64,000 bases of DNA, from contig KV918820.1 in the NCBI GenBank assembly GCA_002049455.2, forward strand, positions 1-64,000, written 5' to 3'. The notes beneath the pieces were generated by a model. It did no database searches. It had not been told where the DNA came from and saw only the letters and a list, made by a program, of their open reading frames with translations. The DNA comes from Porphyra umbilicalis (taxonomy: Eukaryota; Rhodophyta; Bangiophyceae; Bangiales; Bangiaceae). The translations under genes and the position numbers were made by a program. Positions 41,534 to 52,200 of this stretch are shown here, one piece after another (positions within the stretch are counted from its first letter, which is position 1; every line of letters starts with the position of its first letter).

Positions 41534-42429
41534 AGGCCCGCTCGCAGTTGCATACCGTGTGACGGTATACCGGCGTGAGGGTGGTAAATATCTGCGAAAG
41601 ACCTTTGGCGTACCGTCTCGCACATAAAACCAAGTACACAATTGTATGCGTCAGAGAGGCAGGATTGCTATCGCCATCAGGCGCGGACAAGACCGACCAT
41701 CGAACCATCCACCGCGCTACCGACCGCTATGCAGCTTGTCAACGCACGGCGACCGCCAACATGAACCCTTTCCCCACCCTACGCGCGGGCGCCTTCGTGA
41801 CGTCGCTGGCGGGGGTAGTGCACTCTAGCCCGAGTATCTTTTTATCACCCACTCAATACACAACCACTCGCGTTTCTTTTTCCCATGTGCGGGCTCGTTA
41901 CGGTCCCCACTTTGATCGCGCATTGCGCATGTCTGATGGCGCGTTTCAGGGCATTTTGCGTCCTCGCTTGCCTCGCCCCGGTCTCTCGGCAAGTGTCTAC
42001 CGCCATGGCGGTCAGCTACCGTGTCGCGCGCCGCGATCGGTGTTCCCAACGGAGGGGGGGTGGGGGGGAACGGTGTGCAGTTTGAAAGGGCGGCGGGTGG
42101 GGAGGGTTGCAGCGAACAGTGCCCTGCAGCGCGGTGCGTCTCAAGTGGGCTGCGGTGCGCGGGTCGACTTCTCAGGCCCGCTCGCAGCGGCGTGTGTCGC
42201 GAGGAGCTTCCGGATTGTCGACAATTCGTTTGACAGTTCTTGTAAAAGAAGAATTGTAAACACACACAAGACGGGGAATTCCTCGTTCTCAGACGGTATA
42301 CCGCGGTATAGACATACGCGGGGATCCCGCGTATGTCTCTACCGGTATACCGTCGCGTGACGGGCTCGGCCAATCAAATCAAAGTTACGTCGGTATACCG
42401 TCACACGGTTTGCAACTGCGAACGGGCCT
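41534..42429. mobile_element. 0.9-kb element with 42-bp inverted ends and GGTATACC palindromes
   Basis: 41534-41575 and the reverse complement of 42388-42429 match at 39 of 42 positions. Near the right end lies a nested palindrome (42292-42355) with a perfect 12-bp arm AGACATACGCGG around GGATCC, itself between copies of CGGTATACCG. One frame has a short segment (YGPHFDRALRMSDGAFQGIL, about 41905-41965) that weakly resembles the N-terminal part of PIF/Harbinger transposases. No target duplication is evident. Likely a non-autonomous derivative. Confidence 0.65.
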
Positions 42430-42559
42430 GATTCTCGTTGTCTTAGCCGTCGGACATGCCATCCGAACCGAATAATTGTGTCTCCAGATCCCCGACCGGC
42501 CATTCCAAGTCGTAGGCTGCGGTTTCGATGGGGCACCACACTGTGTCGCCCTCAAATCG

Positions 42560-44799
42560 CTTGAAAGTAACCAAAGAAGCGCGATGGCAGAACCGCCGAC
42601 GATCCGCTGGGGCCCTTTCTACACCCCGCCGCGCTGATTATCGTGCTCTTGCGTCTGTCGCGCCTCCACCCTGCGCACGTCATCGACTCATTTCACGATG
42701 ACGTGCGCGCGGTGGGGCCTGTGGCTGGGGTGGGCGCGGTGATGGCGTCGGCGGCGCGGGTTGGGGCGCTCGTCGACGTGGAGTTGTCGCCCACCAAGTG
42801 CGTGGCGTGGTCGCCGGGCGCGCCCGCGGCGCCACCCGACCTGACCGCCCAGTGGCAGTCGGGGGGGGTACAGCAATTTTCTATCCCCGTCGGCAACCGC
42901 GATTTCGTGGCGGAGCGCGTCGCGGCCATGGCGGCCGAACACGCGGCGGGGGTGGCGGCGATTGTCGCTCTGCCGGAGGAGGATCTGCAGACCAAGCTGC
43001 TCCTCTGCCGCCTGTGCGCCGGGCCGCGCGTTACGTACGCGCTGCGGTCTCTTCACCCCGACGCGGGCGCCACGTTGGCCGCCGCCGTCGACGCGGACGT
43101 GCAACGGACGGTGCTCACCCTCCTGTGTGACGGGACGGACGGCGCTGGGGTGTGCGCGGTGCTGCTCGCGCGAGCCGCGCTGCCCGTCCGTATAGGGGCG
43201 CTGGGCGTCGGAGATCGTTCGCGTGTTGCGGCGGCGGCCGTCGTGGCGTCCTCGGCGGACGCCGCCGTGCACCAGGGGTTGTCAGGATAAATATCCGATA
43301 TCCTGGGCTACTGCAATTGCAAACAAAATGACCATATTTGACATCTTTTTGCGCCAGCAGCTCGGGATATTGACATAGTGACGTCCAGGGCATCCCGTAG
43401 GTGGTCCTTTTTTTTTCAATGGACAATCATGGAAGAATATTCTGCGACATATTCTGGATTCTATCCGTATTCTGGCCCGAATGCGGCCAAAAACCCGTAT
43501 TCTGACAACCCCTCCCGTGAACTGCCACCGGGCGGCCGCGCCAGCGTTGGCCGACCTGGCTGGTGCCCTGCAGGACACCGGTCCGGTTGGTCCCGCGGCG
43601 CCCGCCGGCGCCCAGGTTGACATCCGGGCGTGACCGGGCGCCCCCCGTGAGGGCGCCGCGGCTGCTGCTGGTGCCGCTGGCGCTCTACCGGCGGCCGACG
43701 CGACGCCGTCGGGACTTCGCCTTCCTATCCCCCCTGGCCTTCTGGCGGCCGTGGCCGTGGCCGCCCTGAACGTCGCGTGCGGCGCGGAGCCCGCAACCCC
43801 CCCAACCGCCCCCGACTTCCTTGGCCCCCCTGCCGACGCCCATATCGCTGCGACCGGCCTACTCCGCGTTGCCGGGGGGACTCGGCTGAGTTGGGCGCGG
43901 CTGCTCGGGGGGGCGCGGGCGCCGTCCCAGCGGGACCTGGCGGGGCCCGTGCACCTTGCCGCGCTGGAGCGGCTGCGAGCCTCGCTGCCGGACAACGCAG
44001 ACCTTGCGCGTCTCGCCGCCTGCCACGGGGCGGGCGCGGGCCTGTGGCTGTTTGCGTTACCGGCACGCGGCCGCCCTGCCGGCGCCATCAGCGGGCGGGC
44101 CATACGGATGGCAACCCGCCTCTGGCTCGGCGTGCCCCCGGTCGCGCGGACGGCGGTGGCACGTCGGTGCGCGTGCGGCGCAGCGGTGGACGCGTACGGC
44201 TTCCACTTCTTGGCGGCGTGCGGCGCCCTCTCGTGCATCTCCAACTCCATGTTCCGCCGCAACACGCTGGTGGCGCGGACTGCGGACGCGCTGCGCGCGC
44301 ACCCGCAGTGGCGGGACGTGGTAGTGGAGGCGTCGTCCGCGCTATTCAGTGCTGGCACCGTGACGCTCCGACCGGACGTGCCCGCGGTGCCCGTGCAGAC
44401 TGGTGGGGTCGTCTGGGGCGACGTTGCGTCGGTCTTCACCGACAAGGTCATCGCGGACGTGGTCGCCCGGCCTTCCGTGGCTGTGCCGTCGGTGGGGCGC
44501 GAGGCGTGCAAGGTGCGCAAGTACGCGCCGCGCCTCCCCGCCGCCGACCCGCCCGCTGTCCTCACCCCACTGGTGTGGGACGTGTTTGGCCGCGTGGGCC
44601 CTGCGTCCGCGGAGTGGTCTTGCGCACCGCCGTCGGTGGTCCGGGGCGCTCGCGCGCGCTTGCGTCGTTGCTAACGGACGCGTCCGCTATCATTTGGCGC
44701 TGCAACGCGCGCACGCTTTATGAGGGTTTTTTGCGGTGTGATGCGAGGGGGCGGGTCACTTTGGACGCCCCAACTGCTGTGGCCCGAATTTCCGGTTGA
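42560..44799 (+). pseudogene. 5'-truncated LINE-type reverse transcriptase, interrupted
   Basis: The preserved part begins at the motif before the catalytic core (DPLGPFLHPAALIIVLLRLS, near 42601), then FHDDVRAVG, the F-x-DD active-site motif of the palm. The thumb follows (FSIPVGNRDFVAERV, CAGPRVTYALRSLHPDAG). At 43275 a TIR element interrupts. The protein resumes near 43520 (ALADLAGALQDTGPVGP), with an in-frame TGA near 43615, and continues to a C-terminal C-x-C-x(7)-HFLAACG zinc-knuckle-like segment near 44170 and KVRKYAPRLPAAD. A further frame change near 44640 is needed to read the final LTDASAIIWRCNARTLYEGF segment. LINEs are usually 5'-truncated on insertion, which fits the abrupt start. 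It cannot encode an active enzyme. Confidence 0.75.
43275..43512. mobile_element. 238-bp MITE inserted in the LINE
   Basis: The ends GGGGTTGTCAGGATA and the reverse complement GGGGTTGTCAGAATA form 15-bp inverted repeats with one mismatch. The interior is AT-richer and has no gene. Reverse-transcriptase coding sequence stops at its left edge and resumes in another frame at its right edge. No target duplication could be confirmed. Confidence 0.7.
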
Positions 44800-45633
44800 G
44801 TGGGGCGTCGGCCTCATTTCGTTGTTAGCGGACGTTCGGTCCGGGCCTGCTCAGAAGCAAAGCAAGAGCGTCACACCCCACGAGATGAACCTGGTGAACA
44901 GTCTAAGATTACCCGCTCGAGGCGGCTCGAAGACGAGTGGCTGTGCCCCACGGCTGGCGCGGGGCTGGCAGCAGCCATCTGGCCGACGTTAATCGTCGCC
45001 AGATCACCGCTTGCCGACACAGCAGCTGCGTCGTGCGCCCCCTCTGCCACCACACCCAGTACCTCTACCCCCACCGTTGGCGCGGCCACTGCCACTGCCG
45101 TGGGGGCCTTCCCCGCCTTCGCGACCGGCGCGTTGGTGATGACAGGTCGGCGCCAGGGCTCCTACGACGTGCATGAACACCACGTCCACCCGTAGCCGGC
45201 CTCGTAGGAACCCGCCTCGATCGCAGCCGCGTGCCGCACCGCCTGGACACGGTCGTCCTTGGGGGGCGCGCGTGACACTGCGTACCCCCGGATGTCGGGG
45301 TAGACGCTCCGACCCCGCATGCTCCGGATGGCAATCTTGGACATATTGTGCGCCGCGTTGGTGTTTGGCCCGACGTATGTCGCCGGGTACGCAACGTTGG
45401 TGCACAGCTTGACTCCCCAGAGCGCCAGCGGGTCGGTTCCAAACGCCCACTTGCCGCGAGCAGCAATCGCCTGCAACAACTTTGTCCGCAAGGCCTCTGC
45501 GTGTTCCTTGGCGCGCTGGGCAGCCTCACCGTCGCGTGGACCCGACCGACTGCCGGTCGTCACACCCCGTCGCGCGCCCCGGCCGTCGCGGAGGGGGGAG
45601 GCGCGCTTGGCCGCCGACGCGCGATGCGCGTAA

Positions 45634-46407
45634 TTGGTTGCCGCCTTGAGGGGCGTCAGGTCGAGCGGCGAGTCGGGTAACACGTACGTGTTGCACAAGC
45701 CGTGGCCGCTCTCGGCGCCGGTGGCGGCTGCGGTTGGCGTCAAGGGGGTGGTGACATACAGCGGCATCTCGGGGGCTGTCGTGTCGTTGCGCGCTCCCCC
45801 GCCCGACGACAGGCTGCTCCGTAAGCGCGTCACCTCTGTCGCCGAAATGCAAATACAGTTGACCCAGAGGTTGCGGCGGGACACCTCGTCGCTCCAAAAA
45901 TGGACCAACGCGTTGGCGGCGGGAGCCAGGGACTCCTTCCGGCTCCGCAAAGCCATCAGCCGCATGAAGGCTCGCATCCGCAAGCTGGATACCGACCTCA
46001 GGAGGATTCGTGAAGTCGCCGACAAGGGCACCATGGAGCTGGGTCAACGTGAGCACATCATCAACCACCACTGCGCGACTGCCCGTAACGCTTTCTGCCG
46101 CACGCAGTTGCGCATGGATCTCGGCCAAGGGATGGGGGAGGTGATGGCGGCGAGCGTCATGTCGAGTAGATCGACGGGACAGGAAGCGACTGACGAGCCG
46201 CCGGTGCTGCCCGTTTTCATGATCTCCAGCCGTGACACCCAGAACCTGCGGCGAAAAAATGACAAGGCCGTCGCCTTCTGCACCCTGGCGCCGACGGAGG
46301 TGCCCTCCCTCAGCCAGCACGTGCGGCACAACATGCTCGTGTCGCGAGCCGCCGCCGAGGCGACGCGGTCGGATAGGATCGAGCTGCTGCTCGCGTCGGG
46401 GACGTAG
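45634..46407 (+). CDS. Conserved coiled-coil protein of unknown function (start not visible)
   Basis: The frame has no ATG before 45847, and an upstream stop (TAA 45631) bounds it, so the true start or an upstream exon is unknown. From about 45740 the protein (KGVVTYSGIS, LRKRVTSVAEMQIQLTQRL, then a long heptad-like Arg/Lys/Leu region, ending CTLAPTEVPSLSQHV and RIELLLASGT) is matched residue by residue by a second, damaged copy on the minus strand at 60510-61260. Conservation is in this frame and orientation, supporting real coding. The heptad spacing suggests a coiled coil. No family is recognised. Its repeated occurrence next to transposon relics suggests it belongs to a mobile element. 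Confidence 0.5.
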   Translation: MVAALRGVRSSGESGNTYVLHKPWPLSAPVAAAVGVKGVVTYSGISGAVVSLRAPPPDDRLLRKRVTSVAEMQIQLTQRLRRDTSSLQKWTNALAAGARDSFRLRKAISRMKARIRKLDTDLRRIREVADKGTMELGQREHIINHHCATARNAFCRTQLRMDLGQGMGEVMAASVMSSRSTGQEATDEPPVLPVFMISSRDTQNLRRKNDKAVAFCTLAPTEVPSLSQHVRHNMLVSRAAAEATRSDRIELLLASGT

Positions 46408-46471
46408 TACCTGACACTGGAGGACCGTGCGAGGCCGGGGCAACAGGCTTCCGTATGTTATATAAAAAAAC

Positions 46472-46544
46472 TACTCTCGGTGAGATTTGAACTCACGTCG
46501 ATGCCCTGAAAAATGCAATGTCCAAACAATTAGACAATAACAGC
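46472..46544 (-). tRNA. tRNA-like gene, degenerate (TTT-type anticodon loop)
   Basis: A good T arm (GTGAG-TTCAAAT-CTCAC), a D arm (GTCT/GGAC) and a 5-of-7 acceptor stem, but the anticodon stem pairs at only two of five positions. Probably a decayed tRNA. It lies two bases from the next tRNA in the same orientation. Confidence 0.4.
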
Positions 46545-46545
46545 C

Positions 46546-46619
46546 TAACGATAGTGGGATTCGTACCCATGACGTACGGATTATGATCCCGCCGTCCTGA
46601 CCAACTGAACTGTATTGTC
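46546..46619 (-). tRNA. tRNA with CAT anticodon (Met-type or modified Ile-type)
   Basis: Cloverleaf by eye: acceptor GACAATA/TATCGTT (one mismatch), D stem GTTC/GGAC with the conserved AGTTGGT loop, anticodon stem GCGGG/TCCGT (five pairs including two G-T) with loop ATCATAA, a five-base variable loop, and T arm ATGGG-TACGAAT-CCCAC with one mismatch and A in place of T55. AT-richer than its surroundings, so it may come from an organelle or be a decayed nuclear copy. Confidence 0.55.
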
Positions 46620-47060
46620 ACCATGAAGGACAAGAAGGTCCCCCAGGGCAGGGACTAGGTGACGAAGCTTCCCCTTTTCGTGAGAACACAGACACACAGT
46701 TCGGAAAACTTCAGCAACCACCAGTTCACACATTGTTTCCACCTTCTGTAAGCGGTGCTCTTCCCAGTCGACGTTGAAGGAAACTTTCCTTTTTGTGAGG
46801 AGCACATGGCATCATGTTTTTCTTCATTACATGATGATAGACGCTTTTGGCGGAATCTGGAATCGCTTGCATGTGTAATCCTTCTGGACTAGAGCGATCG
46901 TGAGCCATCAATACTGAAACGTGGATATTCTTAATTGGGCATGCAGATAGGACCATCCAATCAAATGGCCTGGAGGGTGACCATCAAACCGACTAGGGCC
47001 ATACATTCCATGCAACGTCGCTGAATGAGCAGCATTGAGAAAACAAATGGATCCCTACTG
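46580..47060 (-). pseudogene. Decayed Ty1/copia pol fragment (RT/RNase H junction)
   Basis: On the minus strand, frames pieced across shifts read a TRPI-like motif (here CPIKNIHVSV), MAHDRSSPEGLHMQAI and SVYHHV. These align with the TRPDI-AVS ... H-A-KRV-RYLRGT stretch of copia polyproteins. FNVDWEE further on sits where RNase H has its DADWA-like motif. The sequence 46850-47060 is homologous to 59070-59310 in inverted orientation, where YRYLRGT is better preserved. Multiple frameshifts: an old relic. Confidence 0.5.
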
Positions 47061-47645
47061 GAAGCTTGGCTAAGAACGCAACGAGTGTAATGATTGAAAT
47101 TTCATACTTTTGGTCCGCCACTGTTCTTTTGTAAGCCATTTTACGAAGAATATTTTTGTCCTGTATGACTTCCCTTCATTTCTCAACATTAGGTTTAGAA
47201 AAATAAACTACTACACTTGAAAGGTGATGACAGGAAATTCTGGCGATATGTGCAGAAGCACTTGGAAGTAATTGTGCTCCGAACAGAGGAAGAATGTATA
47301 AACATACAGTCAGTCTCAATCAGGGGTCTTCAAGCGGGCACGATGTGACTACGCGTAGAGGATTCATCGAAAAAAGGGCTCGCGGGTAGAGCACTGCGGG
47401 TCGGTATTTCATCGCCGGGATAGTTCTAAATTTGCCGGCTTGTAAATCTATAACGAGTAGACGCGAAAGAATATTTTGAGATGGCCATGCAAAGCTCCTG
47501 TGAGATGGCCTCGGCATGATTCGGCGGATCATGTGCTCATCAGTTCCGTGGATCAGCAAAAATCCTACATTTCAGATTGCCTCATTCTCGAGTGACCTCT
47601 GTGATTCGGCAATTCATCACTACAGTTCTGGAATCGTTCAACGGA
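47061..47645. other. AT-richer spacer within the old copia relic
   Basis: About 600 bases between the gag-like and pol-like remnants. No motif is recognised; probably decayed element interior. Confidence 0.35.
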
Positions 47646-47927
47646 TCATCTTCGGGACTGACTCTGGGATCGTTCCAGAAGCAGTGTCATCCTGACCCAC
47701 AGATCATCTCGGGGACTGTCATTCGAAAAAAATGTGAGGACTTGTTCAACTGATAGTCTGACTGCCTCTTCCGCAATCAAAATGTCTGCATATTTCGTCA
47801 ACAGTGTGAACAAAAACCTTTTGATACTCTCTCCGTTCAGACCAATGCCCATCATGGAATCTGATGTATCACTCATGCGCTTGAGTTTCTGGTGCGAGTG
47901 CTTCTGATACGTGTTGAACCTCTGCAT
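47646..47927 (-). pseudogene. Copia gag-like fragment
   Basis: 93 codons: NTYQKHSHQKLKRMSDTSDS, then IKRFLFTLLTKYADILIAEE and LSVEQVLTFFSND. The pattern (helical start, LL-x-LP-like element, then t-E-v-l) resembles the core of copia gag (UBN2 type). It lies upstream of the pol remnant on the same strand, as expected for one internally deleted element. Similarity is weak. Confidence 0.35.
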
Positions 47928-48348
47928 TGCGTGTTCGGGACCTGCTGTGTTAGGACGATATGGGACGACATTGCCATTGAGCTGAGAACGAATTTACTGC
48001 GCGTCAAGGAGACCCAATCATTCATAAATTGGGACTGGGTGCGTCCGGGACTTCACAGTATTCTCGATGTGCGAGCCGACGCATGTTTACCCAGTTCCCA
48101 TCCCCTCTGCGCCGGGAAACAGCGTGTCGGTCGCACGACTACTACGTCACATTGAGGCTCCCTCTGCACACGTTTCGTGGCCCAGGACACGCTCCATGGG
48201 CAGGTCTTGCTCTCTGATAGGTTTCGGCAGACCCTCCTCACGACGTCACTCGAAGTAGTCCAGGCTATCATCTACGATCGAGTCCTTGAGGCAGAAATCT
48301 AGATCAATCTTGCGCACTCGTTCACTCAATCTATGACGACGGTCCCCG

Positions 48349-48441
48349 GGATGATTGTACTCCGACGCCAGGACAGTCCTGAGCACGATCCTCAGGATGA
48401 TCTTACTCCCACTTCAGGACAGTTCTCAGCACGATACGCAG
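48349..48441. repeat. Two-copy 46-bp tandem repeat
   Basis: GATGATTGTACTCC...AGGACAGTCCTGAGCACGAT is followed 46 bases later by GATGATCTTACTCC...AGGACAGTTCTCAGCACGAT. Confidence 0.75.
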
Positions 48442-49026
48442 AACGATCAGAACCAGAGAATCGGAATGATCCTTCATGAGCATGGGGCAGCAACTTCGCC
48501 GGACAATTGCCGAATATGCAGGTGCTGGTGTGAGGATGATTCCCACTGAATATCGGTGCAGGTGGTCTTCGAGCTCTTCTGAACTCCACTGCGGGCTCTG
48601 TCTCCAAGATTAACAAAAAGTGGGCATAATTTGATCGCATGATCAATGTGCGACAGTTCTGCGAACCGTCGGTGGGCGTGTTCGAATCTGGCAGTTCTCA
48701 GTTTTAAGGAATCGGGGACAAAACGCTGTGAGATGGTTGACGGGATGGATTGAGGCTACGGGTATGGAGTACTTTCTCAAATGAACTGGGTACATTTCGG
48801 GTAGATTTTTAGCCATGGGCTACAGCGGGCCCTCGTAACTCCTGAATAACACCGAAATCGTCTCAAGCTGACTGAACGTCGCCCAGACGTCCTTCAGAGA
48901 GCCTCGGAAATCAAAAACCCACATACAGGGTGCTACTCATTTCATACTATCAAATAGCGGGGTCTACATTTTGCAGTGTGGGCCGCTGTTTGTCTTTTTC
49001 GGGTTTGTGTTTTGGTGCTTCTTGTG
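48442..49026. other. Spacer beyond the copia elements
   Basis: No gene or named repeat seen. Confidence 0.4.
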
Positions 49027-49246
49027 CTATTTAGCTCGGGCGTTGCCCAAATGGAGGGGCCACTGCACACCCTCAGTTAAAAAGCGGGTACTTCGAGGCC
49101 TGGGATCCAGGATCGGGTACATTTCAAATATACCCGTTGAGACCAGAAATAGCGTGTTTTTTTTTGCTTCGTGCTCCGGGTAGAGTAGATTGCTCCCCTC
49201 CCAATACTCCAAGCATCCGCGTAGATACCCGAAAAGTATGGCTGTA

Positions 49247-49286
49247 GTAGCACCACTGGCGTCCCGCGCATCCAAATTTGCCAACA
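49247..49286 (-). repeat. 3' LTR remnant, 40 bp
   Basis: Identical over 40 bases to the start of the 5' LTR (53417-53378), beginning TGTTGGCAAATTTGG on the minus strand. Beyond 49247 similarity ends abruptly. Confidence 0.85.
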
Positions 49287-49295
49287 CTCCCACTC
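49287..49295 (-). promoter_or_regulatory. Polypurine tract
   Basis: GAGTGGGAG on the minus strand lies directly before the LTR start TGTTGG, the position of the plus-strand primer in LTR retrotransposons. Confidence 0.65.
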
Positions 49296-52200
49296 GGGCA
49301 GAGGCCGAGTCGTCGTGCGCCATCGGCACCAGCCCCATGTCGCCGCGGCACTTGTAGTGCCCGTCGCTGGGGAGCGCCTTGGTCAAAACGTCTGCGGTCA
49401 TCTCCCCCGTCTTGACGTTGACGACCGCCAGCTTCCCCGCTTCCACCATCTCACGCACGAAGTGGTGCACCACATCGATGTGCTTTGTTCTCGGGGAGCT
49501 CACAGGGTTGCGCATCATCGCCACCGCCCCTTGGCTGTCGCAGTGCATCTTCACTGCGGCCTGGGCGTTCCCCAGCTCTCCCAGCAGCCGCTGCAGCCAG
49601 ATGGCCTCTTTGGCCGCCATTAATGCCGCCACATACTCCGCCTCTGTCGTTGACATCGCCACGGACTTCTGCAACTTGCTCGTCCAGGCGACTGCCCCCC
49701 CGTTGAGGAGGAAGACTGCACCCGTCGTCCACCGCCGCGTGTCCACGTCCGCCGCGTAGTCGGCGTCGTGGTACGCCACCAACTCACTCGTCCCGCCGTA
49801 CTCAATGCCCAGGTCCTTGGTGCCTTGCAGGTACCGCAGCACCGCCCTCCTCGCCGCCCAGTGCGTACTGGTCGGGGCACTTACAAAGCGCGCCAGCCTC
49901 GCCACAGCGAAGGAGATGTCGGGGCGCGTGCATGTAGCCAGGTAAAGCAAACACCCAACCAGCTCCTGGTATCGCGCCTTCCCTTCGTCGTCCAATAGCT
50001 TTCCACCCTTCTGCAGCTTGGACCCCACCGACATAGGGAGCAACGACGCATTGTCGTCCGACAGGTGAAAGCGCGCGAGGACGTCGGTAACGTACTGACG
50101 CTGGCCGAGCCGCAGCACCCCCAGCTCCGGGTCGCGCTGGATGTGCATCCCCAGGAAGTACGAGGGCTCTCCCATCTCCCGGCTCTTGAACGCCTTCATG
50201 ATGTACTCCTTCGTGCGTCACACGGCGTCAGGGGATGCACTCGCCAGAAGCAGGTCGTCGACGTAGACGAGCACCAAGCACATGTCCCCGCTAACATTCC
50301 CGACAAACAGGCACGGGTCGGCGTCGGTGGCCTTGAGTCCACCCTCAAGTAGCGCCTCCACCAAACGCTTGTACCAAGCGCGTGAGGCCTGCTTCAGCCC
50401 GTAGAGGGCCTTGACCAACTTGCACACCTTTGCGGGGTCGCCCCGCTCGTATCCTGCCGGTTGGCGGACGTACACTTCTTCCTCCATATGCCCATTTAGG
50501 AATGCCGTCTCAACGTCGAGCTGGCACAGCGTTAGCTCCTCGCCTGCGCACTTGGCCAGTGACGCACGCAGCGTTGCGTGGCGCGCCACAGGGGCCCAGA
50601 CTTCGTTGAAGTCCACCATGGCCGTCTGCGTGACCCCGCGGACAACGAAGCGGCCCTTGTACCTGGTCACTTCGCCGTCTGCACCGCGCTTGCGTTCACA
50701 CAGCATCTGCGCCCCCGTCACCTTCTTCCCGGAGGGCAGTTCCACGATGGTCCAGGTCCCGTTCGCCCTCAGGGAGTCGACCTCCCGCTTGACCGCCTCA
50801 TCAAACTTCTCCCAGTCTGCAGCCTCGCGCGCAACGTGGATCCGCATCTTGTCTGGGTCCTGCGGCATGGCTGCTAGCGCAGACCCGGTGCCCCCCAGAA
50901 ACCCCCCGTCCTCGTCCCAAACTGGGCGAGCGCTCCCTACACCGCCGGCACGAGGGCTCTGACGCGGCGCTGCCGTGGTCTCCTCGTCCTCGCCGCGGGC
51001 CCCGCTCCACGGCGTGCCGCTAGACGAGCCGGCGTCACTCCCACAGCTGGGGTCCCCGTCTTCGGTGATTGACGGCGCCCCCGTCACGCGGCGGGCGGCC
51101 GACACCGCGTCCTCGATGCTGGCGACCCCGGCGGGCCCCACGCCCCGGCTGCCGCCGTCCACGGTGCCCGCGGTCGCCTCATCAAAGCGCACGTCGCGGC
51201 TGACGATGATGCGGCCGCCTTGCAGCACCCTGTACGCCTTGGACCCCTCTGCGTACCCCATGAAGGTCCCGGCGACGCCTTTGTCGCCCATCTTCTTCCG
51301 CATCTGGCCTGGCACATGCGTCCACACTCGGCACCCGAATACCCGCAGGTTACTTACGTCAGGTGCCTTCCCATGGAAGAGCTCGTACGGCGTCTTGGTT
51401 TGGCCGCGCGACGGGATGCGGTTGTTCACGTAGTTGACCGCCTTCCCCGCCTCTGCCCACCACTTCTTACCCAGGTTGCAATCCGCCAGCGTGGCGAGCA
51501 CCCGCTCCTGCAGTACCCGGTTGTACCGCTCTGCGACCCCGTTTTGCTCCGGGGAGTACCTGACGCTTGTCTGCATCTGAATCCCCTTGCCATCCAGCCA
51601 TTCCCGGATGCTGGCCCCGGCGTACCCGTCGCCGCCGTCCCGGCGAATGGCTTTGACCTTCTCCCCTAGCTGGGTCTCCCACTGGTTGAGCGTCCCCATC
51701 ACGACGTTCTTGGCGAGCCCCTTGCTGGCTACTGGTACGACCGCCCTGTAGCGGCTAAAGTCATCGATCACCGCCACCTGGAACCGGTCCTTGCCAGGCG
51801 TCTTGATGTCCATTGGCCCACACACGTCCGTGTGGACGAGCTCCAACGGCCGCGTGCTCCGCGTCGTAGACGCGGGGAACGGCAGCCGATTCATCTTCCC
51901 ACGCATGCATGGGTCGCACCCAACCCCACCTTGTCGACGTAGTTGAGGATGGGACGCCTGCATCCCCGTGACCGCCTGCGGCACGTGCGCGAGCGTGTCC
52001 GGCCCGGCGTGGGCAAATCGTCGGTGCCACACGCCTGCTGCGACCGCAGCGTGCGCAACACCGTTGCCGCTGCCCTCGGCCTCCGGGACAGCGACGACAC
52101 AGACGTCCCCACGGTACACCCCCTCCATCACCACGGGGCCCCCCTTTCGGATGTGGACCCCCTTGCTGTCGAAAGTGACGGAGAACCCGCGGCTGACCGC

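Noticed and set aside
45162-46034. Minus-strand frame with a fairly protein-like stretch (NVAYPATYVGPNTNAAHNMS)
   Set aside because: It overlaps the coiled-coil gene antisense over its first half; the second half (45160-45600) might be real, but there is no paralogue, start or family to support it.
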